Source of the DNA: an uncultured Parabacteroides sp.
GTDB lineage: Bacteria > Bacteroidota > Bacteroidia > Bacteroidales > Tannerellaceae
Direction: 5' to 3'
DNA length: 61,209 nucleotides
NCBI GenBank assembly: GCA_900541965.1
Contig: UQLN01000028.1
Coordinates: 1 to 61,209, forward strand
In this document: positions 24,902-34,134 of the stretch, in pieces
Position numbering within the stretch: position 1 is the stretch's first letter
How the letters are laid out: each line of letters opens with the position of its first letter
Notes under the pieces: generated by a model
Database searches by the model: none
What the model saw: only the letters and a program-made list of their open reading frames with translations
Told to the model about the DNA's origin: nothing
Program-made: the position numbers and the translations under genes

Positions 24902-26488
24902 TCAAAACTGAAAATAAATGAATGGCTGTACCCCGGCACTTTTAAACTGAACAACTATAAATATAGCAGTAGCCAACATTAATGCCTGTACCAACAATGG
25001 AGAACGAGTCACAACACCTTGCAACGCATTCTCTGCCGATTTCGGCATAAAATGGAGCAGATACCCCACCACCATCAGAGTAAAGACACCTTTATACCCA
25101 AGAATAAACTGGAAGAATACCTCCGGATGGAAATTCGTAAATATCTGGGTAAGCATCTCCTGCACCGTTTTCATCGAATCGGCACGAAAGAAAATCCATC
25201 CGAAACAAACCAAATGGAATGTAATCAGGATTCCCAAAAACCTACGCCAAGGTTTCATTTCCGCACCTATAGGCTTAAAGCTGCTGAAATGGTTCATAAT
25301 GAATTTATGCACAGCCAATGCAACTCCATGCAATGCTCCCCAAAGAATAAAACTGACAGAAGCGCCGTGCCATAAACCACCGAGCAACATCGTTATAAGC
25401 AAATTAATATAAGTACGAATTTTCCCTTTTCGGTTTCCACCGAGCGAAATATACAAATAATCTTTCAACCAGGATGAAAGAGAAATATGCCAACGCCTCC
25501 AAAATTCCGTAATCGTTGCCGATTGGTAAGGCGAATCAAAGTTTATATTAAAACGGAACCCCAGCAACAGTGCAATGCCGATTGCCATATCCGAATAACC
25601 GGAGAAGTCACAATAAATCTGTAACGCATATCCATACACTCCCAATAAATTCTCGACTCCGGTATAGAGCAATGGTGCATCAAATATACGGTCTACAAAA
25701 TTCAAACTGATATAATCGGAAATAACTGTCTTTTTAAAAAGCCCGCACAATACGAGGAACAAACCTTCCCCGAACTGAGCACGCGTAACCGTCGGTTCTT
25801 TATAAATCTGGGGCAGAAAATCACGGGCACGTACAATTGGTCCTGCCACCAACTGGGGGAAGAAGGAAACATAAAATACATAATCGATCCAACGATGAAG
25901 AGGCTGGATACGTCCTCTATATACATCAATAACATAGCTTATGCTCTGGAATGTGAAAAACGAAATACCTACCGGAAGAAATATATCCAAGGGTTGATAG
26001 GTTACATGTTGTAAAGAGGTATTACCTAAATGGAAACCGATTTCTTTTCCTACTGTTGCTATAATTTCACGCAAAAAATTAAAATACTTGAAATAACCCA
26101 GTACTCCCAGATTGACACACAGACTCAATGTCACCCACAATTTGCGTTTCACCACCGATACCGTACGATCAAGCGCTTGTGCAATAAAAAAATCAGAAGT
26201 CGCCGTAAACAACAGTAAAAGAAACCATATCCCACTACTCTTGTAATAGAAATAAAGAGAAAACAATGTTACATAAATAATACGCGCCAGCAAATGTTTC
26301 CTCAAAGACATATAAATAATAAGGAAACCTATAAACAAGAAAAAGAATAACCCACTGCTGAACAGCATCGGCGCATTATGTTGATAGACAAAAATATCTT
26401 CTAATTTTTCAAATGAAAAAAGCGAACCATAATAATCGCTAATATTCCTCACAAACTCAACCATCTCTTTTTGATTTTCAAATCTCAA
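24902..26488 (-). CDS. MBOAT-family O-acyltransferase (AlgI-like)
   Basis: A 528-residue polytopic membrane protein. The MBOAT core includes YGYALQIYCDFSGYSDMAIG, TEFWRRWHISLSSWLKDYLY and LGGLWHGASVSFILWGALHG; the last holds the catalytic His. AlgI-type enzymes carry acetyl groups across the membrane for O-acetylation of an exported polysaccharide. Its start overlaps the end of the upstream SGNH gene by four bases. With the two SGNH proteins it forms an acetylation set for a surface or secreted polymer whose identity is not visible. Confidence 0.94.
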   Translation of the reverse strand: MRFENQKEMVEFVRNISDYYGSLFSFEKLEDIFVYQHNAPMLFSSGLFFFLFIGFLIIYMSLRKHLLARIIYVTLFSLYFYYKSSGIWFLLLLFTATSDFFIAQALDRTVSVVKRKLWVTLSLCVNLGVLGYFKYFNFLREIIATVGKEIGFHLGNTSLQHVTYQPLDIFLPVGISFFTFQSISYVIDVYRGRIQPLHRWIDYVFYVSFFPQLVAGPIVRARDFLPQIYKEPTVTRAQFGEGLFLVLCGLFKKTVISDYISLNFVDRIFDAPLLYTGVENLLGVYGYALQIYCDFSGYSDMAIGIALLLGFRFNINFDSPYQSATITEFWRRWHISLSSWLKDYLYISLGGNRKGKIRTYINLLITMLLGGLWHGASVSFILWGALHGVALAVHKFIMNHFSSFKPIGAEMKPWRRFLGILITFHLVCFGWIFFRADSMKTVQEMLTQIFTNFHPEVFFQFILGYKGVFTLMVVGYLLHFMPKSAENALQGVVTRSPLLVQALMLATAIFIVVQFKSAGVQPFIYFQF

Positions 26489-27858
26489 ATTCCAACTTTC
26501 ATCTCTTCATTATAGGTTTGCATCAGGGCACGATATAGCAAAGTTCCCTGTTCCCTGTATCCTTCTTTGGAAAAATGGATACGATCCCTGCCCATCAAAC
26601 CATTTTTATACCACTTGGTACAGGAATTTTTGCCTCCGGTAGCAGCAAACAAATCCCAACAAGCAACACTATCTTTACGGGCTATATCTACGATTACCTT
26701 TGCTGCAATCTGAGTATTGCTGTTACGGACATAGGTTCGTTTTTTATTTACATAGGTTCGTTTATAACATTCCGGAGGGGTAGTCAGTAAAATTGCCGTT
26801 TCCGGCATATATTTTTTCGCCAGGGAGACAAAGGCATCCACTTGTCCGGCAAATTCATCCCGGTTAAACCGCCGCCCGAAAGTCTCGTTCGTTCCTAAAG
26901 AAACAATAAGTAAGGATGGCTTTAATAAGGCAAGTTGGCGAATATAATTCTCATCCGTATAATTAATAAACATTGCCCCATTCACCCCGATAGAATGATA
27001 TAAAATACCGGGGTTACCATTAGTCAGGTTAAAACCATAATATACATTTTTAAATGAAGAAGCAGGTAGCAACTGGTCGGTTCCCTGCTTGCGGCGGGTG
27101 CTATGTAATTGAAGCGTATCCGTCAGGCGCGAAAGATAAAAAGTATCAGCAACAACATCCATCTCACCAGAACCACCGGCCAGATGTGCATCCACCAATC
27201 CCTTCGATGCTCCGGCCGGTAACATAGGCATGGATTTCCCGCCCCGGTAAAGTATTGCACGATTAAAATCATAACCGGCACCATTATTAGGAGCAATTAT
27301 CAAATCCAGATTAATTGAAGGGGAAACGGACTGTATGCCAATCCCGCCTATTCCAACCGGGCATTTCTTTACATGCTGGATAGTCCGTCCTGCCACCCAC
27401 TCTTTTGCCGCAGACGAGATGAAATAATCATCAGGTTCGTTTGTTTTGCTCAATTTCAAAGGAGCTACCCAACCACGCCCCGCATTTCCAAACCGTTCAT
27501 GGAAAAGACGCATTACCTTTCCCGAATAATAACCAGCCTGAATATGGGAATCGCCCAAATGGACGATGGTAAGAACCGTATCTTTACCCACTTGCAAAGA
27601 ATCCAAGCCATCGAAAAAACGTTTCAACTCCGAAAAGTCTTTTGAATATTCACTTGCTGCCAATGGTAGCAACACGGAATCTTTCTGTGCTCCTACTTTA
27701 TAGGACAAAGACGGCAAGGATACAGCTTCTATTACGGCATCCTGCCCCGTATCAGTAGTTTCAGAGACTGTATTTCCGGCTCTCCCGGCAAAGGTTGCCA
27801 AAGCAATCAATCCTGAACCGGCCAATATATTAATAAACCACTTTATCTGCTTCATCAT
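26485..27858 (-). CDS. Exported SGNH/GDSL-family protein, likely O-acetylation partner
   Basis: A 457-residue protein with an N-terminal signal or anchor helix. The SGNH hydrolase blocks are visible: VHLGDSHIQAG with the nucleophile Ser104, SLGTNETFG with the Asn, and RDRIHFSKEGY with Asp/His. AlgX/AlgJ-like proteins of this fold move acetyl groups to polysaccharide in the periplasm. The gene lies between a second SGNH gene (29-bp overlap) and the MBOAT gene (4-bp overlap). The long overlap suggests translational coupling; the downstream ATG pair at 27853-27858 leaves the exact start open by one codon. Confidence 0.88.
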   Translation of the reverse strand: MMKQIKWFINILAGSGLIALATFAGRAGNTVSETTDTGQDAVIEAVSLPSLSYKVGAQKDSVLLPLAASEYSKDFSELKRFFDGLDSLQVGKDTVLTIVHLGDSHIQAGYYSGKVMRLFHERFGNAGRGWVAPLKLSKTNEPDDYFISSAAKEWVAGRTIQHVKKCPVGIGGIGIQSVSPSINLDLIIAPNNGAGYDFNRAILYRGGKSMPMLPAGASKGLVDAHLAGGSGEMDVVADTFYLSRLTDTLQLHSTRRKQGTDQLLPASSFKNVYYGFNLTNGNPGILYHSIGVNGAMFINYTDENYIRQLALLKPSLLIVSLGTNETFGRRFNRDEFAGQVDAFVSLAKKYMPETAILLTTPPECYKRTYVNKKRTYVRNSNTQIAAKVIVDIARKDSVACWDLFAATGGKNSCTKWYKNGLMGRDRIHFSKEGYREQGTLLYRALMQTYNEEMKVGI

Positions 27859-29272
27859 AAAAGTCCTTTTCCAATAATATAGCTTTCAATAAAGCGGAAG
27901 CGATTTCTCTCCCCCCTCTGAAACTTAAATGTGTATAATCTTTGCTTGCCCAGTTGTTATTAACAAACCGGACCATGCTGTTTTCTCCTCCCATTGCCCC
28001 GAATACATTCCAGAAAGCGATACCTGTACGGCGCGCTATCTGACGTTGGGCATGGAGCAATGCCAGTACCGCCGGCATTGTTTGAAATTCCCCATCTATC
28101 TGGTGGCTGCGGTCTGATACTCCTAAAAGCAAAATATCCGCATCCGGAAAACACGCTTGTACCCGGTGAATCGCTTCTTCCATTCGTTTGGTATACCAGC
28201 CATATTGCAACATCTCATCGCTTACGACATTCAAACCATACTGAAGAATAATCAAGTCATAAGAACGTATCTCATTCAATTGCTGGCAACGGGAAATATC
28301 CAAACGTGAAAGTACCATACCCGAATTTCCACGCAGAGAATAATTATCTACGATTACCCCTGTATTATCTTCCAATGCAACTCCCAGCACTTGCAAACCA
28401 TCCGCTTCGGTAAATGAGAAAGACGCTTCGGTAAAAGAGCCCTCGCGTTCATACTGCCGGATAGTAGATGTAGAAGGCAGAGCTTCCATTATCGTATCCC
28501 CGTTGCAAACAAGCTGCATATGGGTACTCGTATTTTGCTCGTACAATAATTTGACAGACGAAACCGTTTGTAATTCCGGATAACTTTTCGTCGTTTTTAC
28601 AGAAAGAGTAGCTTCTTTATCCTGCGGACTGAATGTCATTCCGGAAAGCGTATAAGCATGATCATGATCCGTCAATATGGATGAAGTTATCCACCCTTTC
28701 GCTTTTTGTTCTATAGTCGGGCGAAACTGCGAAGCCACAGAGGTGACCGGAACAAAGCCCACACCATGCCCTCCGAACTTTTTCTGCAAACCGGAACGAA
28801 AATCGGCAACAAGAATATCGCCTTCGATAAAAGAATCCCCAAGAAAGGCTACCCGTGCCGGACGTCTCTCTTCATGACTGTTTTTAAGAGCTGCAAAAAA
28901 ACGTTTCAGACCGACATGCCCTACCGAATAATCTTCTATACGGATTCCCAAAGAATCTGCACCCTGTTCGGCATGCATCACACGATAAAGGGAATCACGC
29001 TGAACCAATGCTATCGAATCCATATTCGATACTTTCAGCAAGGAATCCCGTATTGCAACCGAATCTATTTCCAATGTATCCGGTTGCTCCAATTGTGTGC
29101 GCAATGAGTCAAGGGACGAAGAAGAAGGCTTTACCCGCAAATCGGATAACAAATCCACTTTCTTTATTTTCATTCCGAACAAAGAATCCGGCAAATGATA
29201 CAAACCTAAACAAATAGCTAACGTAATAAGCAGCAGGGCTAAAAGCCTGCCGAAACTATTCTCTTTATTCAT
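27830..29272 (-). CDS. Membrane-anchored SGNH/GDSL-family protein, first gene of the acetylation set
   Basis: A 480-residue protein with one N-terminal hydrophobic helix (LLALLLITLAICLGLYHL) that probably anchors it to the inner membrane. A Ser-rich helical linker (about 45-115) leads to an SGNH domain with AFLGDSFIEGD (Ser147), LQYGLNVVSDE and DYTHLSFRGG. It is paralogous to the next gene, and the two together with MBOAT match alginate-type O-acetylation sets. A TATCTTTG box lies upstream at 29295-29302. The polymer acted on is not encoded here. Confidence 0.88.
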   Translation of the reverse strand: MNKENSFGRLLALLLITLAICLGLYHLPDSLFGMKIKKVDLLSDLRVKPSSSSLDSLRTQLEQPDTLEIDSVAIRDSLLKVSNMDSIALVQRDSLYRVMHAEQGADSLGIRIEDYSVGHVGLKRFFAALKNSHEERRPARVAFLGDSFIEGDILVADFRSGLQKKFGGHGVGFVPVTSVASQFRPTIEQKAKGWITSSILTDHDHAYTLSGMTFSPQDKEATLSVKTTKSYPELQTVSSVKLLYEQNTSTHMQLVCNGDTIMEALPSTSTIRQYEREGSFTEASFSFTEADGLQVLGVALEDNTGVIVDNYSLRGNSGMVLSRLDISRCQQLNEIRSYDLIILQYGLNVVSDEMLQYGWYTKRMEEAIHRVQACFPDADILLLGVSDRSHQIDGEFQTMPAVLALLHAQRQIARRTGIAFWNVFGAMGGENSMVRFVNNNWASKDYTHLSFRGGREIASALLKAILLEKDFYDEADKVVY

Positions 29273-29294
29273 CTAATCTATTCTTTCGCGGGTA

Positions 29295-29302
29295 CAAAGA
29301 TA
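29295..29302 (-). promoter_or_regulatory. Candidate -7 box for the O-acetylation operon
   Basis: The minus strand reads TATCTTTG (TAnnTTTG), 23 bp upstream of the start of the first SGNH gene, in the divergent gap before the Nudix gene. Confidence 0.45.
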
Positions 29303-29389
29303 ATGATAATATGATGCCATACTTACGTAATTCGCAATTTATGCCTAACTTCACTGCGCATTTGTATAAATATTCAAACACACAATCAA

Positions 29390-29950
29390 ATGGAGGAACC
29401 TAAAAATAAAAACTGGAAAGTGTTGGATAGTGAATATCTTTCCCATGAACCCTGGTATACCGTACGCCGTGATAAAGTACAATTGTCCAACGGAAATATT
29501 ATCCCTTCTTATTACATTCTCGAATATCCGGACTGGATCAATGTCATAGCCATTACAAAAGGCAAAAAGTTTATTTTTATCAGTCAATATCGCCATGGCA
29601 TAGGCAAGGCCTATTATGAATTATGTGCAGGTGTTTGCGAAAAGGAAGATGCTTCTCCTCTTGTATCCGCACAACGGGAACTGGAAGAAGAAACCGGATA
29701 TGGCAAGGGCAATTGGGAAAAAATCATGGAAATATCAGCCAACCCCAGTACCCACACAAATATTACCCATTGCTATCTTGCAACAGATGTGGAACCGGTG
29801 GCCGCCCAGCACCTGGAAGCAACGGAAGACCTGACCGTCCATTTGCTTACTCTTGATGAGGTCAAAGAGCTATTGCTGACAGACAAAATCAAGCAAGCAA
29901 CCCATGCCGCTCCTCTTTGGAAATATATCGCAGAAAACCACCTGTTATAA
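29390..29950 (+). CDS. Nudix hydrolase, ADP-ribose pyrophosphatase-like
   Basis: A 186-residue cytosolic Nudix protein. The box core RELEEETGY is at residues 96-104, and AGVCEKEDAS precedes it; the spacing between the box Gly and RE is one residue longer than the classic pattern. An N-terminal W..L.. strand arrangement (NWKVLDSEYLSHEPWYTVRRD) resembles ADP-ribose hydrolysing members. The reaction would cleave a nucleoside-diphosphate linked to another group. It stands alone, divergent from the acetylation operon. Confidence 0.88.
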   Translation: MEEPKNKNWKVLDSEYLSHEPWYTVRRDKVQLSNGNIIPSYYILEYPDWINVIAITKGKKFIFISQYRHGIGKAYYELCAGVCEKEDASPLVSAQRELEEETGYGKGNWEKIMEISANPSTHTNITHCYLATDVEPVAAQHLEATEDLTVHLLTLDEVKELLLTDKIKQATHAAPLWKYIAENHLL

Positions 29951-30179
29951 TTTTATTTCACCCGGGAATAATTTTATTTCCATTCGACAAAATCTGTTTT
30001 CGAAGCGGTCAAAAGCATTTTTGACCGCCTCGAAAATATTAACGACGCCCCCGAAAATATTTTTGACAACGCCGAAAACAAATTTATACAGGTACTTTTT
30101 GAAAAAGAAACGGGTATAAATTTATTTTCATTGCAATGAAATTTTTACCTTTACCCCCACGTTCTACAAACACTGGGCT
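29951..30179. repeat. Non-coding gap with hairpin and 21-nt periodic motif
   Basis: A perfect 10-bp stem (GCGGTCAAAA 30005-30014 / TTTTGACCGC 30019-30028) with a four-base loop could end the Nudix mRNA, though the T-run is inside the stem. CGAAAATATT recurs at 30031 and 30052, and a CGAAAACA variant at 30073, giving a 21-nt period over about 50 bp. No convincing gene is present; the open frame through here lacks coding character. Confidence 0.4.
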
Positions 30180-31223
30180 ATGTTTACAAAAAATACAATC
30201 TGCATATTAACTATTACTATCCTTTCGTTTTTCGCTTTTCCACTACAAGCACAGGATGCTGTTTATCCTAAAAAAGGGGAAGGCATTACTTTGCTTCTCA
30301 AGCGTTACGGACGAACCGGGCAAGATTACCATAAGCAATTTATAGAACTTAATAAAAACAAACTGGGTCCGGGTAAATCGCTGAAAATGGGTGTCAAATA
30401 TAAACTGCCTCCAATTAAAGGAAAAGAAAACACAGCCCGGAATACAACCAAAAACTCCAACACAAGCACAAGTAAATCCAAAAACCATGAACCGCTCTTC
30501 GGGAATAAATTAGCCCACTATAAAGTAGAATCAAACGAGCTGAAAGGAGCCTGCTTCTATCTGGTAAGCGGACATGGAGGCCCCGACCCCGGCGCTATAG
30601 GAAAAATAGGGAAAATACAGTTGCACGAAGACGAATATGCTTACGATATCGTTCTCCGCCTGGCACGATGCCTAATGACAAAAGGAGCGAAAGTCCACAT
30701 GATTATTCAGGATGCCAAAGATGGTATCCGGGATGACAAATATCTTTCCAACAGCAAACGTGAAACATGCATGGGAAGTCCTATTCCATTCAACCAGGTA
30801 CGACGTTTGCAACAGCGTTGCGACAAAATAAACAGCCTTTTCAAGAAAGATAAGGAATTATACAAGCGGGCTATTTTCGTACATGTAGATAGCCGGAGTA
30901 AAGGGCACCAAACGGACGTATTCTTTTATCATTCCGACAAAAGTTCGGAAAGCAAGCATCTGGCAAGAACCATGAAAAACACATTCAGCCATAAATATAG
31001 CAAACACCAGCCTGGGAGGGGATTCACCGGAACCGTAAGCGGCAGAGGACTTTATGTATTAAAGCGGACCACTCCCCCTTCCGTTTTTGTAGAATTGGGA
31101 AATATACAAAACAGTTATGACCAGCAACGCATAATTCTGAGTAATAACCGGCAAGCATTGGCAAACTGGCTGTGCGAAGGATTTATTGCAGACTACAAAC
31201 GTTATAAGAAAAAGGTCAAATAA
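30180..31223 (+). CDS. Exported N-acetylmuramoyl-L-alanine amidase (amidase_3) with N-terminal LysM-like segment
   Basis: A 347-residue protein with a signal peptide (ILTITILSFFAFPLQAQ). A LysM-like region follows (KGEGITLLLKRYGRTG through MGVKYKLPP), then a Ser/Thr/Asn linker and an amidase_3 domain. Zinc ligands are visible: His in VSGHGGPDPG, Glu in EDEYAYDI and His in FVHVDSR; the catalytic Glu is in FVELGNI. The enzyme cleaves the stem peptide from muramic acid and would act in cell separation or wall turnover. It stands between the Nudix and sulfatase-maturase genes. Confidence 0.9.
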   Translation: MFTKNTICILTITILSFFAFPLQAQDAVYPKKGEGITLLLKRYGRTGQDYHKQFIELNKNKLGPGKSLKMGVKYKLPPIKGKENTARNTTKNSNTSTSKSKNHEPLFGNKLAHYKVESNELKGACFYLVSGHGGPDPGAIGKIGKIQLHEDEYAYDIVLRLARCLMTKGAKVHMIIQDAKDGIRDDKYLSNSKRETCMGSPIPFNQVRRLQQRCDKINSLFKKDKELYKRAIFVHVDSRSKGHQTDVFFYHSDKSSESKHLARTMKNTFSHKYSKHQPGRGFTGTVSGRGLYVLKRTTPPSVFVELGNIQNSYDQQRIILSNNRQALANWLCEGFIADYKRYKKKVK

Positions 31224-31278
31224 TACTTCCGCTCGAAATTATTAAGCTTTACTTTTACGTAATTCAACTTAAAACGAG

Positions 31279-31286
31279 TATATTTG
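31279..31286 (+). promoter_or_regulatory. Candidate -7 box for the sulfatase-maturase gene
   Basis: TATATTTG lies 32 bp upstream of the ATG at 31319 and fits TAnnTTTG. The expected -33 TTTG is not obvious. Confidence 0.45.
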
Positions 31287-31318
31287 TGAGTCACTAAAAA
31301 ATCGTTTTAGGCAAAATC

Positions 31319-32554
31319 ATGAATAACTCCTATATATCCCCGTTCGCAAAACCGGTATACGTTATGTTAAAACCGGTAGGAGCGGTTTGCAATCTTGCTT
31401 GTGAATATTGCTATTATCTTGAAAAAGGGAAACTATACCCGGAAGTTAAGAACCATATTATGAGCGAACAGTTGCTGGAAAAGTTCATCAAAGAATATCT
31501 GGAATGCCAGACAATGCCGCAAGTATTGTTCACCTGGCATGGAGGCGAAACACTGATGCGCCCTATCAGCTTCTACAAAAAAGCACTCGAACTTCAAAAA
31601 AAATACGGACACGGACGGCAGATTGACAATTGCATTCAGACGAATGGAACACTACTCACTGACGACTGGTGTCGTTTTTTCAAAGAGAATAATTTTCTGG
31701 TAGGCGTATCTATTGACGGTCCGCAGGAATTTCACGATGAATATCGCCGCAACAAGCAGGGACTCCCCTCCTTTTATAAAGTGATGAAAGGTATCGAACT
31801 GCTGAAAAAGCACGAAGTGGAATATAATGCAATGGCTGTCGTAAATGATTATAATGTAGATTATCCATTGGATTTCTATAACTTTTTCAAAGAAATAGAC
31901 TGCCATTATATCCAGTTTGCCCCTATCGTAGAGCGTATCGGATTAAAAGCCGACGGAACAAAACTAACGTCTCCCGAGCAAATGGACGCCAACATAAAAC
32001 TGGCGCCTTTCTCTGTTGATGCGGAAAAATGGGGAGATTTCCTTTGTGCAGTATTCGACGAATGGCTGAAAGAAGATGTCGGAAACTATTATATCCAATT
32101 ATTCGACTCCACATTAGCGAACTGGGTAGGCGAACAACCGGGGGTATGCACACTGGCACGGACATGCGGGCATGCCGGAGTAATGGAGTTCAATGGAGAT
32201 GTTTATACTTGCGACCATTTCGTTTTTCCGGAATATAAACTTGGAAATATCTATACACAAACTCTTACAGAAATGATGTATAGTAAAAATCAATTGAAGT
32301 TCGGAGCCGATAAATACGATAAGTTGCCCACTCAATGCAAGGAATGCGATTTCCTTTTTGCCTGCAACGGGGAGTGTCCTAAAAACCGCTTTATCCATAC
32401 GGCAAACGGCGAACCCGGTTTAAATTATTTATGTAAAGGATACAAGAAATTCTTCCGGCATGTAGCTCCTTATATGGACTTCATGAAGAAAGAATTATTG
32501 GCGCAACGCCCACCGGCAAACGTAATGCAATGGGCGAAAACAAAGTCAATTTAG
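31319..32554 (+). CDS. Anaerobic sulfatase-maturating radical SAM enzyme
   Basis: A 411-residue radical SAM protein of the anSME type. The CxxxCxxC cluster motif is C24-C28-C31 in AVCNLACEYCYY. A SPASM-like region with further Cys residues (CTLARTCGHAGVMEFNGDVYTCDHF and CKECDFLFACNGECPKNRF) follows. The enzyme oxidises an active-site Cys or Ser of sulfatases to formylglycine in the cytosol before export. No sulfatase gene is in the window, so it must serve sulfatases elsewhere. It is 12 bp upstream of tldD. Confidence 0.92.
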   Translation: MNNSYISPFAKPVYVMLKPVGAVCNLACEYCYYLEKGKLYPEVKNHIMSEQLLEKFIKEYLECQTMPQVLFTWHGGETLMRPISFYKKALELQKKYGHGRQIDNCIQTNGTLLTDDWCRFFKENNFLVGVSIDGPQEFHDEYRRNKQGLPSFYKVMKGIELLKKHEVEYNAMAVVNDYNVDYPLDFYNFFKEIDCHYIQFAPIVERIGLKADGTKLTSPEQMDANIKLAPFSVDAEKWGDFLCAVFDEWLKEDVGNYYIQLFDSTLANWVGEQPGVCTLARTCGHAGVMEFNGDVYTCDHFVFPEYKLGNIYTQTLTEMMYSKNQLKFGADKYDKLPTQCKECDFLFACNGECPKNRFIHTANGEPGLNYLCKGYKKFFRHVAPYMDFMKKELLAQRPPANVMQWAKTKSI

Positions 32555-32566
32555 AATAACAATTAT

Positions 32567-34099
32567 ATGAAATTCAACAGACGTGATTTTATTAAAACAG
32601 GAGGTATGGTTATGCTTGGCTCATTAGCTGCTCCTTCTTTCTTAGGAAGTTGCATGGACAATGCAGCGAGTAAAGCTGCCGGTATCTCATTCGCAACTAA
32701 CCACTTCGGGGTTAGTGAAAGTGATATGAAAAAAGTTTTGGCTGCCGCTCTTGAAAAAGGTGGCGATTATGCTGACCTTTTCTTTGAACATTCTTACCGG
32801 AACAGTATCGGACTGCAGGACGGTGAAGTAAACCGTGCCGTTTCCAATATCGATTTTGGTATGGGAGTTCGTGTTCTGGCAGGCGACCAAACCGGCTACG
32901 CTTATGTGGAAAATGTAACACTGGATGAAATGCTGAATGCAGCACGTACGGCTGCACGGATTGCAACAGGCTCGACTCCCAAAACTCCGGTTAATCTGAC
33001 GGAAGAACCTATCGCGCAGAACTATTATACGGTTCAGACCCCATGGGACGAAATGGCTGTTAGCGAGAAAAAGCCTTACCTTCAAAAACTGAATGATAAA
33101 ATATTCGCTTTAGATAAACGGGTACATAAAGTAATGGCATCCCTTGGAGACTCTACTTCGCATATTTTATTCTGCAACTCCGAAGGACAGATGTATTATG
33201 ATTACCGCCCGATGGTTACATTGGGTGCTGTCTGCATTATGGAAGATAATGGAAAAATAGAAAACTCGTATGCTTCCCGCGCATTTCGTATGGGTGCGGA
33301 ATTTCTGACTGACGAAGTGATTGACGAAGTTGCAAAAGAAGCAGTAGATAAAACATCTATTCTTTTCCAGGCCATTAAACCGAAAGGAGGCGAAATGCCG
33401 GTGGTTATGGGTGCCGGCGGTTCTGGTATCTTGTTGCATGAAGCAATCGGGCATGCTTTCGAAGCAGACTTCAACCGCAAAAACACATCCATCTTCTCCG
33501 ACCAGCTCAACAAGAAAGTATGCAACGAACATATTAATGTTGTAGATGACGGTACAATTCCTTTCAACCGCGGTTCGGTTAATATTGACGACGAAGGTAC
33601 GCCGGGACAGAAAACTTATATTGTAAAAGAAGGTATTCTTACCAGCTATTTGCACGACCGTATCAGTGCCAAGTACTATGGCATACCATCTACAGGAAAC
33701 GGCCGTCGCGAATCATTCCGCCAGATGCCAATCCCACGTATGCGTGCAACTTATATGGAAGCAGGCAACGTTACAGAAGAAGAGATGATTTCTACCGTAA
33801 AGAAAGGTATCTATGCATCCAGCTTTACGAACGGCCAGGTTCAGATTGGTGCCGGTGACTTTACTTTCTTTGTAAAAGACGGTTACCTGATTGAAAACGG
33901 CAAACTGACACAACCGATCAAAGATATCAATATCATCGGTAATGGTCCGAGAGCTTTGGCAGACATTACAATGGTTGGAAACAATTATAAAATGGATAAT
34001 GGGACCTGGACCTGCGGAAAAGACGGACAATCCTGCCCGGTAACCTGCGGTATGCCGTCTGCACTGGTAAGTAAACTTACTGTAGGAGGTGAAAATTAA
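32567..34099 (+). CDS. tldD: TldD-type metalloprotease
   Basis: A 510-residue member of the TldD/PmbA family. The N-terminus has a Tat-like RRDFIKTGG, a hydrophobic stretch and an LGSC lipobox, so it is probably an exported lipoprotein, unlike the cytosolic E. coli TldD. The zinc-binding HEAIGH lies at residues 291-296 and aligns with the catalytic motif. The late GDFTFFVKDGYLIENGKLTQPI segment is typical. TldD and TldE form heterodimers that trim peptides; the partner gene follows 35 bp later. Confidence 0.9.
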   Translation: MKFNRRDFIKTGGMVMLGSLAAPSFLGSCMDNAASKAAGISFATNHFGVSESDMKKVLAAALEKGGDYADLFFEHSYRNSIGLQDGEVNRAVSNIDFGMGVRVLAGDQTGYAYVENVTLDEMLNAARTAARIATGSTPKTPVNLTEEPIAQNYYTVQTPWDEMAVSEKKPYLQKLNDKIFALDKRVHKVMASLGDSTSHILFCNSEGQMYYDYRPMVTLGAVCIMEDNGKIENSYASRAFRMGAEFLTDEVIDEVAKEAVDKTSILFQAIKPKGGEMPVVMGAGGSGILLHEAIGHAFEADFNRKNTSIFSDQLNKKVCNEHINVVDDGTIPFNRGSVNIDDEGTPGQKTYIVKEGILTSYLHDRISAKYYGIPSTGNGRRESFRQMPIPRMRATYMEAGNVTEEEMISTVKKGIYASSFTNGQVQIGAGDFTFFVKDGYLIENGKLTQPIKDINIIGNGPRALADITMVGNNYKMDNGTWTCGKDGQSCPVTCGMPSALVSKLTVGGEN

Positions 34100-34134
34100 A
34101 AAGGGACATAAATCACAGTTAAATTGACAAGATT

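Noticed and set aside
29904..30119. 71-codon plus-strand frame after the Nudix gene
   Set aside because: It overlaps the end of the Nudix gene and reads through repeats and a hairpin; composition is not protein-like.
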